DNA of 64,000 nucleotides, taken from positions 609,757 to 673,756 of the forward strand of contig KE159617.1 of the NCBI GenBank assembly GCA_000403335.2, given 5' to 3'. The notes under the pieces are model-generated. The model searched no databases. It was not told the origin of the DNA and worked only from the letters and a program-made list of their open reading frames with translations. The position numbers and the translations under genes were made by a program. The DNA is from Lachnospiraceae bacterium MD335 (GTDB lineage Bacteria > Bacillota > Clostridia > Lachnospirales > Lachnospiraceae). This document shows positions 36,012 to 42,835 of the stretch, piece by piece; position 1 is the stretch's first letter, and the number at the start of each line of letters is the position of its first letter.

Positions 36012-36055
36012 GTGTGAAAAACTTCACACGACCAATTTGTGCAAAGGCACAAATT
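36012..36055. repeat. Two adjacent hairpins before moaA (GTGTGAA and AATTTGTGC)
   Basis: GTGTGAA/TTCACAC (36012-36029, loop AAAC) directly follows the modC stop. AATTTGTGC/GCACAAATT (36034-36055, loop AAAG) follows and shares its stem with the hairpins before moaC and before the formate dehydrogenase gene. Confidence 0.75.
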
Positions 36056-36092
36056 CGTGAGTTATATAAATAGTGAAGGATATGATGTGACG

Positions 36093-37070
36093 ATGAAGGA
36101 CGGGTTTGGCAGGGAAATTGATTATCTGCGGATTTCGGTGACGGACAAGTGCAATCTGCGGTGCAGGTACTGTATGCCCAAGCAGGGGGTAGCGGTTATG
36201 CCGCATGAAGAGGTGCTTACACTGGAAGAGATTTTCAGGGTGGTGCGTATTATGGAGTCGCTTGGCGTGAAAAAAATCCGCTTTACGGGCGGCGAGCCGC
36301 TGGTGCGTAAAAATCTTGTAAAGCTGATTGGCGACGTAAACGGTCTTGCGGGGATTTCGGACATTGCGCTGACGACGAACGGTCTGCTTTTGGAGAGGTA
36401 TATTGACGCGCTGAAACAGGCGGGACTAAAACGGGTAAACATCAGTTTGGATACGCTTGAGCCGTCGGTATTTGAGCAGATTACGGGGGATGACGGACTT
36501 GCGCGTGTGCTTGCGGCAGTTGACGCGGCACTTGACAGAGGGATGCAGGTGAAGATAAACTGCGTGCCGTGCAGGGAGCTTAATGACGGCGGCATTGAGG
36601 AGCTGGCGGGACTTGCGCGGGAAAAAGCCGTGGATGTGCGCTTTATTGAGCTGATGCCGATTGGGTGCGGAAAGAATTTTCATGGAATTTCCTCGGAGGA
36701 GATTTTGGAGCGGCTGGAGCGGCAAAACGGTGCGGCGAAAAAAGAGCTTCCTACAGGACAAAGTGAGACGGCGCAGTATTATGCGTTTGACGGCTTTCAA
36801 GGCAGAATCGGGTTTATCAGTCCGATGTCGCATAAGTTCTGCGGGGAGTGCAACCGTGTGCGGCTGACGGTGGACGGGCAGTTAAAGCTTTGTCTGCATT
36901 ATGATAACGGTCTTGCGCTGAAACCGCTTTTGCGGCAGGGGGCGGAGGATGATGAAATACGGGAGCGGATTGCGGCGGCAGTGAAGGAGAAGCCGCGGGC
37001 GCATTCGTTTTCGGACAAGAAGGCGCAGGAGCATGAGGAGAAACGCAAGATGGTACAGATTGGAGGCTAG
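36093..37070 (+). CDS. moaA: GTP 3',8-cyclase MoaA
   Basis: MoaA is a radical SAM enzyme that converts GTP to 3',8-cyclo-7,8-dihydro-GTP for MoaC. The protein has 325 residues. The N-terminal cluster motif is CNLRCRYC and the C-terminal cluster motif is CGECNRVRLTVDGQLKLC. The GG tail, essential in other MoaA proteins, is present (VQIGG). The ATG at 36093 is chosen; a GTG at 36087 lies closer to the AAGGA site and is equally possible. A long hairpin module follows before the MOSC-MogA gene. Confidence 0.96.
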   Translation: MKDGFGREIDYLRISVTDKCNLRCRYCMPKQGVAVMPHEEVLTLEEIFRVVRIMESLGVKKIRFTGGEPLVRKNLVKLIGDVNGLAGISDIALTTNGLLLERYIDALKQAGLKRVNISLDTLEPSVFEQITGDDGLARVLAAVDAALDRGMQVKINCVPCRELNDGGIEELAGLAREKAVDVRFIELMPIGCGKNFHGISSEEILERLERQNGAAKKELPTGQSETAQYYAFDGFQGRIGFISPMSHKFCGECNRVRLTVDGQLKLCLHYDNGLALKPLLRQGAEDDEIRERIAAAVKEKPRAHSFSDKKAQEHEEKRKMVQIGG

Positions 37071-37163
37071 GGTGAAAAGAAGTTCTAGCCGCTCACAGTA
37101 AAGGCTGTTTCGCGGAGAACTTCTAAGTTTCACCCTGAAAAACGCCAAAAACAGGCGTTTTTC
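37070..37163. repeat. Long hairpin plus short hairpin (module D) before MOSC-MogA gene
   Basis: The long hairpin (37070-37135) pairs GGGTGAAA/TTTCACCC, AGAAGTTCT/AGAACTTCT, CCGC/GCGG and ACAG/CTGT. It is homologous to the one at 55004-55082. The short hairpin (37137-37163) pairs GAAAAACGCC with GGCGTTTTTC around AAAAACA. The following ribosome binding site is TGGAGG. Confidence 0.75.
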
Positions 37164-37196
37164 GTACGGATTTGTGGTTTTATGGAGGTAGAGAAG

Positions 37197-38120
37197 ATGG
37201 GAATTATAAAGGCGGTATGTATCAGTGAGAAAAAGGGAACGGCGAAACGCAATATCGGGACTTCGGCAGTGATTGCAAATCACGGGTTGGAAAATGATGC
37301 CCATGCGGGAAACTGGCACAGGCAGGTGAGCCTTTTGTCGTATGAGGCGGTTGAGGCGTTTCGGGCGCGCGGGGCGCATGTTGAGGACGGCGCGTTTGGT
37401 GAGAATCTTTTGGTGGAAGGGTTTGACTTTAAGTCGTATCCGGTGGGAACGGTTTTTACGTGTAATGAGGTTGTCTTAGAGATTACACAGATTGGCAAGC
37501 AGTGCCATTCGGAATGTGAAATTTTTCACCAGGTGGGCGATTGCATTATGCCGCGCGAGGGCGTGTTTGCAAGAGTGCTGCACGGCGGTACGGTGAGCGT
37601 GGGCGATGAACTTGTTATCAGGGAAAAACCGAAGTTTCGGGCGGGGGTGATTACGGCGAGCGATAAGGGCAGCCGCGGGGAGCGCGAGGATTTGAGCGGT
37701 CCGGCGGTTTGTGAATTGCTTGCGGGGAACGGGTATGAAGTGATGCGGACAGTGATTCTTCCAGATGATGAGGAGTTGCTTTATCAGGAGATGGTGCGGT
37801 TTTGCGATGAGGACAAGGTAGATGTGCTGTTTACAACGGGGGGAACGGGATTGTCGCCGAGGGACTGCACGCCGGAGGCTGCGATGCGCGCCGCGACGAA
37901 AAACGTGCCGGGAATTGCGGAGGCAATCAGGCAGTATAGTTTAAATATTACCCCGCGGGCAATGCTTAGCCGCGCAGTAAGCGTGATGCGTGGTCAGACG
38001 CTGATTATTAATCTGCCGGGGAGTGTGAAGGCGGTGAAAGAGAGTCTTTCGTATATTTTGCCGACGCTGGCGCATGGGATTGAGATTATGCGCGGGGACG
38101 CAGGGGAGTGCGGGAGATGA
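37197..38120 (+). CDS. MOSC domain - MogA/MoaB fusion protein
   Basis: This protein of 307 residues joins two Moco functions. Residues 1-145 are a MOSC domain (NHGLENDAHAGNWHRQVSLL, GKQCHSEC), a sulfur-carrier fold linked to Moco sulfuration. Residues 150-307 are MogA/MoaB, which adenylylates molybdopterin (GVITASDKGSRGEREDLSG, TTGGTGLSPRDCTPEA, NLPGSVKAVKESL). MogA feeds the MoeA encoded upstream. The ATG at 37197 follows GGAGG by 9 bases. It is the last gene of the island. Confidence 0.92.
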   Translation: MGIIKAVCISEKKGTAKRNIGTSAVIANHGLENDAHAGNWHRQVSLLSYEAVEAFRARGAHVEDGAFGENLLVEGFDFKSYPVGTVFTCNEVVLEITQIGKQCHSECEIFHQVGDCIMPREGVFARVLHGGTVSVGDELVIREKPKFRAGVITASDKGSRGEREDLSGPAVCELLAGNGYEVMRTVILPDDEELLYQEMVRFCDEDKVDVLFTTGGTGLSPRDCTPEAAMRAATKNVPGIAEAIRQYSLNITPRAMLSRAVSVMRGQTLIINLPGSVKAVKESLSYILPTLAHGIEIMRGDAGECGR

Positions 38121-38315
38121 TATAGTAAGGCATACACAATGTCAACTGTGTACGCTTTACTATACGATGTTTGTGGTAATGTCATATAAACATGTTCTTT
38201 CAATATAGTCATTATGTTATGTTCCATTTATATAGTTTTTAATCTCTATCATTACCATATTATAGATTCAAGAAAATAAACAGTACAAAAGCGTTATAAA
38301 ACATAATTAAGAAGC

Positions 38316-38480
38316 CGGCCGCAGTCAGGCGCCTTTGGCATCGGAATACAGCTATGACAGCCTGATGCGGACAGCGAGGCGGGGAAGATTTTGGCGGAGC
38401 GGGATTATCCTGTGGGGGAAACGGAGAAATGTATTGTGGAACTGGTGCGCCGCTTGGAGGACGGCGCGGCGCTGGTGTAG
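38316..38480 (+). pseudogene. Degraded gene fragment of unknown origin
   Basis: One frame reads APLASEYSYDSLMRTA and, after a shift, another reads AGKILAERDYPVGETEKCIV and on to a TAG at 38478-38480. Both look like protein, have codon use like the rest of the window and lack a start or ribosome binding site. This suggests the C-terminal end of a decayed gene. I do not recognise the family. Confidence 0.35.
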
Positions 38481-38510
38481 GGAGTATGGATATTTTGCAC
38501 AAAATAATGA

Positions 38511-38657
38511 GTTAGCATTCTCTAACATCTTGGTTAGTATGATGAAACTTAGGTAAGTTATGAAAATAACATTGACAGGAATGAAGGGAAGTCATATTAT
38601 AAATATGGTTAGTGGGTGCTAACTTCTATTTAACACATAAGGTTAGTGAAAACTAAT
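38511..38657 (+). promoter_or_regulatory. feoA promoter with three DtxR-type operators
   Basis: TTGACA (38572-38577) and TATTAT (38595-38600) with 17 bases between form a strong promoter. Three inverted repeats of the form GTTAG-N6-CTAAC/T lie at 38511-38526, 38608-38623 and 38642-38657; the second covers the expected transcription start. A fourth copy lies before feoB. They are probable sites for the DtxR-like repressor at 42176-42568 acting with Fe(II). Confidence 0.75.
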
Positions 38658-38681
38658 ACATATTCAGAAGAAGGTGAATGC

Positions 38682-38894
38682 ATGATGCCGCTTACATTAG
38701 CAGAAGTCGGAGAGGAAAGCATTATCAGGAAAATCGGAGGAAAACAGGAGGTTAAGACACATCTGGAAAACCTCGGTTTTGTTGTGGGAGGGGCGGTCAC
38801 TGTAATAAACGCCATCGGCGGCAATGTGATTGTAAATGTAAAGGACTCCCGCATTGCGGTCAGCAAAGAGATGGCACAGAAGATTATGGTCTGA
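38682..38894 (+). CDS. feoA: FeoA-like ferrous iron transport protein
   Basis: FeoA is a small cytoplasmic SH3-like protein that supports FeoB. This one has 70 residues: MMPLTLAEVGEES, then HLENLGFVVGGAVTVINAI and the closing SRIAVSKEMAQKIMV strand. AGAAGG precedes the start; two adjacent ATGs are possible. It is the first of two different FeoA genes before feoB, an arrangement usual in Clostridia. Confidence 0.9.
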   Translation: MMPLTLAEVGEESIIRKIGGKQEVKTHLENLGFVVGGAVTVINAIGGNVIVNVKDSRIAVSKEMAQKIMV

Positions 38895-39061
38895 AAGCAT
38901 TAAGAAGCCCTTCGGAAACAGGGAATGCTGCAAGGGGTTACTAAATGTTTCAATATCATGGAATCCAAGGCAGTATTCCGCGAGTAAAAAATTATGAAAT
39001 GAGGAGGACAGGTTGAAAATTGAAAATTTCAGCCTACAGAGAAAGGAGTGCAGATATTAAA

Positions 39062-39289
39062 ATGAAGACACTGAGAGAATCAAAGGTCGGAGATACCGTC
39101 CGGGTGGTGAAGCTCCACGGCGAAGGCGCGGTCAAACGCCGTATCATGGACATGGGACTGACGAAAGGCGTGGATGTGCAGATCCGCAAGGTGGCGCCTT
39201 TGGGAGATCCGATTGAGGTGACTGTCCGCGGCTATGAACTTTCCATCCGGAAGGCAGATGCGGAAATGATTGAAGTCGAAAGCGCATAA
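39062..39289 (+). CDS. feoA: Second FeoA-like ferrous iron transport protein
   Basis: This FeoA protein has 75 residues: LRESKVGDTVRVVKLHGEGA, RRIMDMGLTKGVDVQIRKVA, then VRGYELSIRKADAEMIEV. It is nearer the classical FeoA than the first copy. The start is the ATG at 39062, although AAAGGAG lies 13 bases upstream, longer than usual. feoB follows after 86 bases that include another iron-type operator. Confidence 0.9.
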   Translation: MKTLRESKVGDTVRVVKLHGEGAVKRRIMDMGLTKGVDVQIRKVAPLGDPIEVTVRGYELSIRKADAEMIEVESA

Positions 39290-39338
39290 GATGAAAAAGT
39301 TTGTGCGGGGGTTTATCCCCTTTATTTTCAGACAGGTA

Positions 39339-39354
39339 GTTAGCGAAAACTAAT
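39339..39354 (+). promoter_or_regulatory. DtxR-type operator upstream of feoB
   Basis: GTTAGCGAAAACTAAT has the same GTTAG-N6-CTAAT form as the feoA sites and lies 21 bases before the feoB start, so it may give feoB its own iron control. Confidence 0.65.
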
Positions 39355-39375
39355 ATAAAGAAGGAGAGGAAAACT

Positions 39376-41778
39376 ATGAGTATGCGAATTGCCCTTGCGG
39401 GCAACCCGAACTGCGGGAAAACGACATTATTCAATGCCCTGACAGGTTCCAACCAGTTTGTCGGGAACTGGCCGGGCGTTACGGTGGAAAAGAAAGAGGG
39501 AAAGTTAAAGAGGCATGACGGCGTGACCATCACCGACCTTCCGGGTATTTATTCCCTTTCCCCTTATACATTGGAGGAAGTAGTGGCGAGAAACTATCTC
39601 ATCAGCGAGCGCCCTGATGCCATCTTAAATATTATCGACGGCACGAACCTGGAGAGAAACCTGTACCTGACCACACAGCTTACCGAGCTTGGCATCCCTG
39701 TTGTCGTTGCCATCAACATGATGGACGTGGTGGAGAAAAACGGCGATAAGATTAATACGGCGGAGCTGGCGAAGGCTTTGGGCTGCAAGGTTGTCGAGAT
39801 TTCTGCCTTGAAAGGCAGCGGCATCATGGAAGCTGCGGAGGCTGCAATCAATGCGGCGAAGAACGGGAAGACGGTTCCCATGCACACTTTTACGGGAACG
39901 GTCGAGCACGCCCTTGCCCATATCGAGGAGGCTGCAGTACACGGACTGCCGGAGGAACAACAGCGTTTTTATGCCATCAAGTTGTTTGAGCGGGACGATA
40001 AGGTTTTGGAGCAGCTGAACCTGAGCGAGTCGGTGCTTTCCCATATTGAAACGGACATTAAGGCGGCCGAGGAGGAGATGGACGATGATGCGGAATCCGT
40101 CATCACCAACGAGCGGTATATTTATATCGGGAGTATCATCAAGGGATGCTTAAAGAAAAAATCAGCGGGAAAGATGACAAATTCCGATAAGATTGACAGG
40201 ATTGTGACAAACCGTTTTTTGGGGCTTCCGATTTTTGCGGCGATTATGTTCCTTGTGTATTACATCTCCATGGTGACAGTGGGGGCAAACGCTACGGACT
40301 GGGCAAATGACGGACTGTTCGGCGATGGTTTCCATCTGTTTGGCATCGGTTCCGTGGCTTATGGGGAGGCTTCTGAGGAATATGGCGACGCGGCGCTGAT
40401 TGTGGATGGCTACGATGCTTATGTGGAAGAAAACGGCACCGCGCCCACGGGCGATTTCCCTTATGAGGTGGCGGATGATGAAACGCTGGAAGTGACGGTG
40501 GAGACGGCTTCCCTTGCGGATTATGAAGGTGCGCTTGCGGTGATGGAGCAGTACGGTGACGAGCCTGATCCGGCGGCTTACGGCGTATGGGTTCCCGGTA
40601 TTCCGGTGTTTGTCGGGAACGCACTGGAAGCTGCGGGTGCGGCAGACTGGCTTGCGGGGTTGATCAATGACGGTATTGTGGCTGGCGTGGGCGCGGTGCT
40701 TGGCTTTGTGCCGCAGATGCTTGTATTGTTCCTGCTTCTTGCCTTTCTGGAGGCGTGCGGTTATATGGCACGTATCGCGTTTGTGCTGGACCGTATCTTC
40801 CGCAAGTTCGGACTGTCCGGTAAGTCCTTCATTCCGATGCTCATCGGCACCGGATGCGGCATTCCGGGAATTATGGCGTCGAGGACGATTGAGAACGAGC
40901 GTGACCGCAGAATGACGATTATGACGACGACCTTTATTCCCTGTGGCGCAAAAGTGCCGTTTATCTCCATGGTTGCGGGCGCAATCTTCGGCGGTTCCGC
41001 ATGGGTTGCAACGAGCGCGTACTTTGTAGGTATGGCGGCGATTATTATTTCAGGTATTATGTTAAAGAAAACGAGGATGTTCTCCGGCGACCCGGCTCCT
41101 TTCGTTATGGAGCTTCCGGCTTACCATATGCCTACGGCGGGTAATGTGCTGCGTTCCATGTGGGAGCGCGGATGGTCCTTCATTAAGAAGGCGGGCACGA
41201 TTATCCTGCTCTCCACGATCGTGATATGGTTTACGACTTACTTTGGATTTACTGCGGAAGGCTTCCGGATGCTTGGTGAGGAGGAGATGGATCAGTCGCT
41301 CCTTGCGGCGGTCGGCAGTGCGATTGCGTGGATTTTCATACCGCTTGGATGGGGAAACTGGCAGGCGGCAGTGGCTTCTATCACAGGTCTTGTGGCAAAG
41401 GAAAATATCGTCGGCACCATGGGTATCCTCTATCCGGGTGGATGGCCTGAAATTGGTGCAAACTTCAGTCAGGTTGCGGGATATTCCTTTCTGGTGTTCA
41501 ATCTTCTGTGTGCGCCCTGCTTTGCGGCAATCGGCGCCATCAAGCGGGAGATGAACAATGCGAAATGGACATGGTTTGCGATCGGATATCAGTGCGGTTT
41601 GGCTTATGCGGCGGCGCTGATGGTTTACCAGATTGGCTTGGCATTTACAGGAAACCTGAATGTCATTGGTCTGCTTGCGGCTGTCGTGATTCTTGGCGGC
41701 ATGATTTATATGCTGTTCAGACCGTATAAAGAGGCGACAAAGCTGACAACAAATATGAAACTGAAAATGGCGAAGTAA
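39376..41778 (+). CDS. feoB: Ferrous iron transporter FeoB
   Basis: FeoB is the GTP-dependent Fe(II) importer of the inner membrane. The protein has 800 residues. The G domain (1-165) has G1 GNPNCGKTT, G3 DLPG and G4 NMMD; a helical spacer follows (to about 270), then the membrane part with the Gate motifs (GTGCGIPGIMASR, IPCGAKVPF). Between the first membrane helix and the Gly-rich helix (VPGIPVFVGNAL) lies an extra acidic loop of about 85 residues (roughly 315-405), probably outside the cell. AAGGAG precedes the ATG. A hairpin terminator follows, but the Cys-rich partner lies beyond it. Confidence 0.95.
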   Translation: MSMRIALAGNPNCGKTTLFNALTGSNQFVGNWPGVTVEKKEGKLKRHDGVTITDLPGIYSLSPYTLEEVVARNYLISERPDAILNIIDGTNLERNLYLTTQLTELGIPVVVAINMMDVVEKNGDKINTAELAKALGCKVVEISALKGSGIMEAAEAAINAAKNGKTVPMHTFTGTVEHALAHIEEAAVHGLPEEQQRFYAIKLFERDDKVLEQLNLSESVLSHIETDIKAAEEEMDDDAESVITNERYIYIGSIIKGCLKKKSAGKMTNSDKIDRIVTNRFLGLPIFAAIMFLVYYISMVTVGANATDWANDGLFGDGFHLFGIGSVAYGEASEEYGDAALIVDGYDAYVEENGTAPTGDFPYEVADDETLEVTVETASLADYEGALAVMEQYGDEPDPAAYGVWVPGIPVFVGNALEAAGAADWLAGLINDGIVAGVGAVLGFVPQMLVLFLLLAFLEACGYMARIAFVLDRIFRKFGLSGKSFIPMLIGTGCGIPGIMASRTIENERDRRMTIMTTTFIPCGAKVPFISMVAGAIFGGSAWVATSAYFVGMAAIIISGIMLKKTRMFSGDPAPFVMELPAYHMPTAGNVLRSMWERGWSFIKKAGTIILLSTIVIWFTTYFGFTAEGFRMLGEEEMDQSLLAAVGSAIAWIFIPLGWGNWQAAVASITGLVAKENIVGTMGILYPGGWPEIGANFSQVAGYSFLVFNLLCAPCFAAIGAIKREMNNAKWTWFAIGYQCGLAYAAALMVYQIGLAFTGNLNVIGLLAAVVILGGMIYMLFRPYKEATKLTTNMKLKMAK

Positions 41779-41794
41779 CGGCGCGAAAAGCGTT

Positions 41795-41842
41795 TCTAAA
41801 GGCGTCCCGCCATAATACGGGGCGCCGGGTTTCGCCTTTAGA
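41795..41842 (+). terminator. Hairpin after feoB
   Basis: TCTAAAGGCG pairs with CGCCTTTAGA, with a GC-rich inner part (GGCG, CGGGGCGCCG). A weak T-run follows (TTTGT). It may attenuate rather than end transcription, since the FeoB-associated gene starts 30 bases later. Confidence 0.6.
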
Positions 41843-41871
41843 TTTGTAATAGGGAAACAGGAGGGATTTTG

Positions 41872-42108
41872 ATGCTTACATGGCTTATGGAAAATATGGC
41901 GACAATCATCATCAGTGTGGTTTTGGTTTTCGTGACGGCGGCGATTATTGTCAGTATGATACGCGGAAAGAGAAAAGGAAAATCATCCTGTGGCTGCGGG
42001 TGCGCGGGCTGCGCCATGAATGGAGCCTGTCATCCGGCAAAGCCGGAAACTTTGAGAAAAAAAGGTCTGAAAGATAAAGACTTCGATATTCATAACAGTT
42101 CATCCTAA
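41872..42108 (+). CDS. FeoB-associated Cys-rich membrane protein
   Basis: This peptide of 78 residues has one membrane helix at about residues 8-30 and a Cys-rich motif CGCGCAGCAMNGAC after a Lys/Arg stretch, then a charged tail. The family regularly follows feoB and may bind iron on the inner side. AGGAGGG precedes the ATG at 41872 by 8 bases. It is convergent to the DtxR gene. Confidence 0.85.
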   Translation: MLTWLMENMATIIISVVLVFVTAAIIVSMIRGKRKGKSSCGCGCAGCAMNGACHPAKPETLRKKGLKDKDFDIHNSSS

Positions 42109-42146
42109 AGTCAAATTCACTTTTCGTCATTTCTACGCAATATGCT

Positions 42147-42182
42147 TTCAATCAATACCATTCAATCAATACCATTCAATCA
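42147..42182. repeat. 14-base tandem repeat at the end of the DtxR gene
   Basis: TTCAATCAATACCA occurs twice in a row, followed by a partial third copy (TTCAATCA). It overlaps the stop codon of the minus-strand DtxR gene. It looks like slippage. Confidence 0.7.
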
Positions 42183-42568
42183 CGCCCCAAAATGGACAGG
42201 ATACATTTTTTCATTGCCTCATAGCTTTCCGGGGTGATGTCATGCTCCATTTTGCAGGCATCGCCCGCCGCAATTACGGGGTCAACGCCAAGATGGACCA
42301 GCCAGTCTGTCAGCAGGGTGTGGCGTTCATAGACGCTTTCCGCGATTTTTCGCCCATCCTCTGTCAGATGAAGATATCCTTCTTCTGAAACGGTGATGTA
42401 TTCGCGGTTTTTCAGGTTTTTGACGGCGACGCTCACGCTCGGCTTTGAAAAATTCAGCTCGGTCGCCACATCGATGGAGCGCACCACAGAGAGGCGGCTG
42501 CTCAAAATCAGTATTGTTTCGAGGTAATCCTCAATGGATTCCTCGGCTTTGTGTCGGATATAACTCAT
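42176..42568 (-). CDS. DtxR/MntR-family metal-dependent repressor
   Basis: This DNA-binding protein of 130 residues has an N-terminal winged helix (EDYLETILILSSR, IDVATELNFSKPSVSVAVK) and the C-terminal metal-binding/dimer helices (ERHTLLTDWLVHLGVD, CKMEHDITPESYEAM, where Cys, Glu and His are typical ligands). It lacks the SH3 domain of DtxR, like MntR or short IdeR forms. It is convergent with the feo genes and likely represses them when iron is plentiful. Its own upstream region has a GTTA-N4-TAAC site at 42611-42622. Confidence 0.92.
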   Translation of the reverse strand: MSYIRHKAEESIEDYLETILILSSRLSVVRSIDVATELNFSKPSVSVAVKNLKNREYITVSEEGYLHLTEDGRKIAESVYERHTLLTDWLVHLGVDPVIAAGDACKMEHDITPESYEAMKKCILSILGRD

Positions 42569-42610
42569 GGTATCACTGTACTCCTTTCCGGAACGGAATT
42601 CCGTCCGTGA

Positions 42611-42630
42611 GTTAATCCTAACACTTTAGG
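42611..42630 (-). promoter_or_regulatory. Operator-like palindrome upstream of the DtxR gene
   Basis: GTTAATCCTAAC (42611-42622) is an inverted repeat related to the feo operators, and CCTAACACTTTAGG (42617-42630) overlaps it. It lies 43 bases before the start codon and may give autoregulation. Confidence 0.5.
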
Positions 42631-42763
42631 GAGATCGGCGCAAGGTCTGACGGCAAAAAGGGTGATATTAAATTTTATCAGCGGCAACTGGCAGGTGTTA
42701 TAGGTGTAAAAACCTGTAAAATTAGGAAAATTGAAACATTTTAAAGAATTTTAAAAGTTATTC

Positions 42764-42792
42764 TTGTACAATTTCGACAATTATAGTATCAT
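42764..42792 (+). promoter_or_regulatory. Promoter for the formate dehydrogenase operon
   Basis: TTGTAC (42764-42769) and TATCAT (42787-42792) are separated by 17 bases and lie 43 bases before the ATG at 42836. It is the only clear promoter before the two-gene formate dehydrogenase unit. Confidence 0.55.
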
Positions 42793-42835
42793 TTTATCAG
42801 GTATGTGATTAAGTAAAAATGATAGGAGGTTATTC

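Larger units (their letters stand above)
38121..38681. other. Intergenic region: hairpin, degraded gene fragment, iron-type promoter
   Basis: A hairpin at 38121-38164 (TATAGTAA/TTACTATA plus TACACA/TGTGTA) closes the molybdenum island. An AT-rich stretch follows to about 38315. Then 38316-38480 reads like a GC-richer gene remnant in two frames. From 38511 onward there are DtxR-type operators and a promoter for feoA. Confidence 0.6.

Noticed and set aside
42147-42182. CRISPR-like repeat
   Set aside because: Only two and a half head-to-tail copies of 14 bases without spacers; it is a simple tandem repeat.
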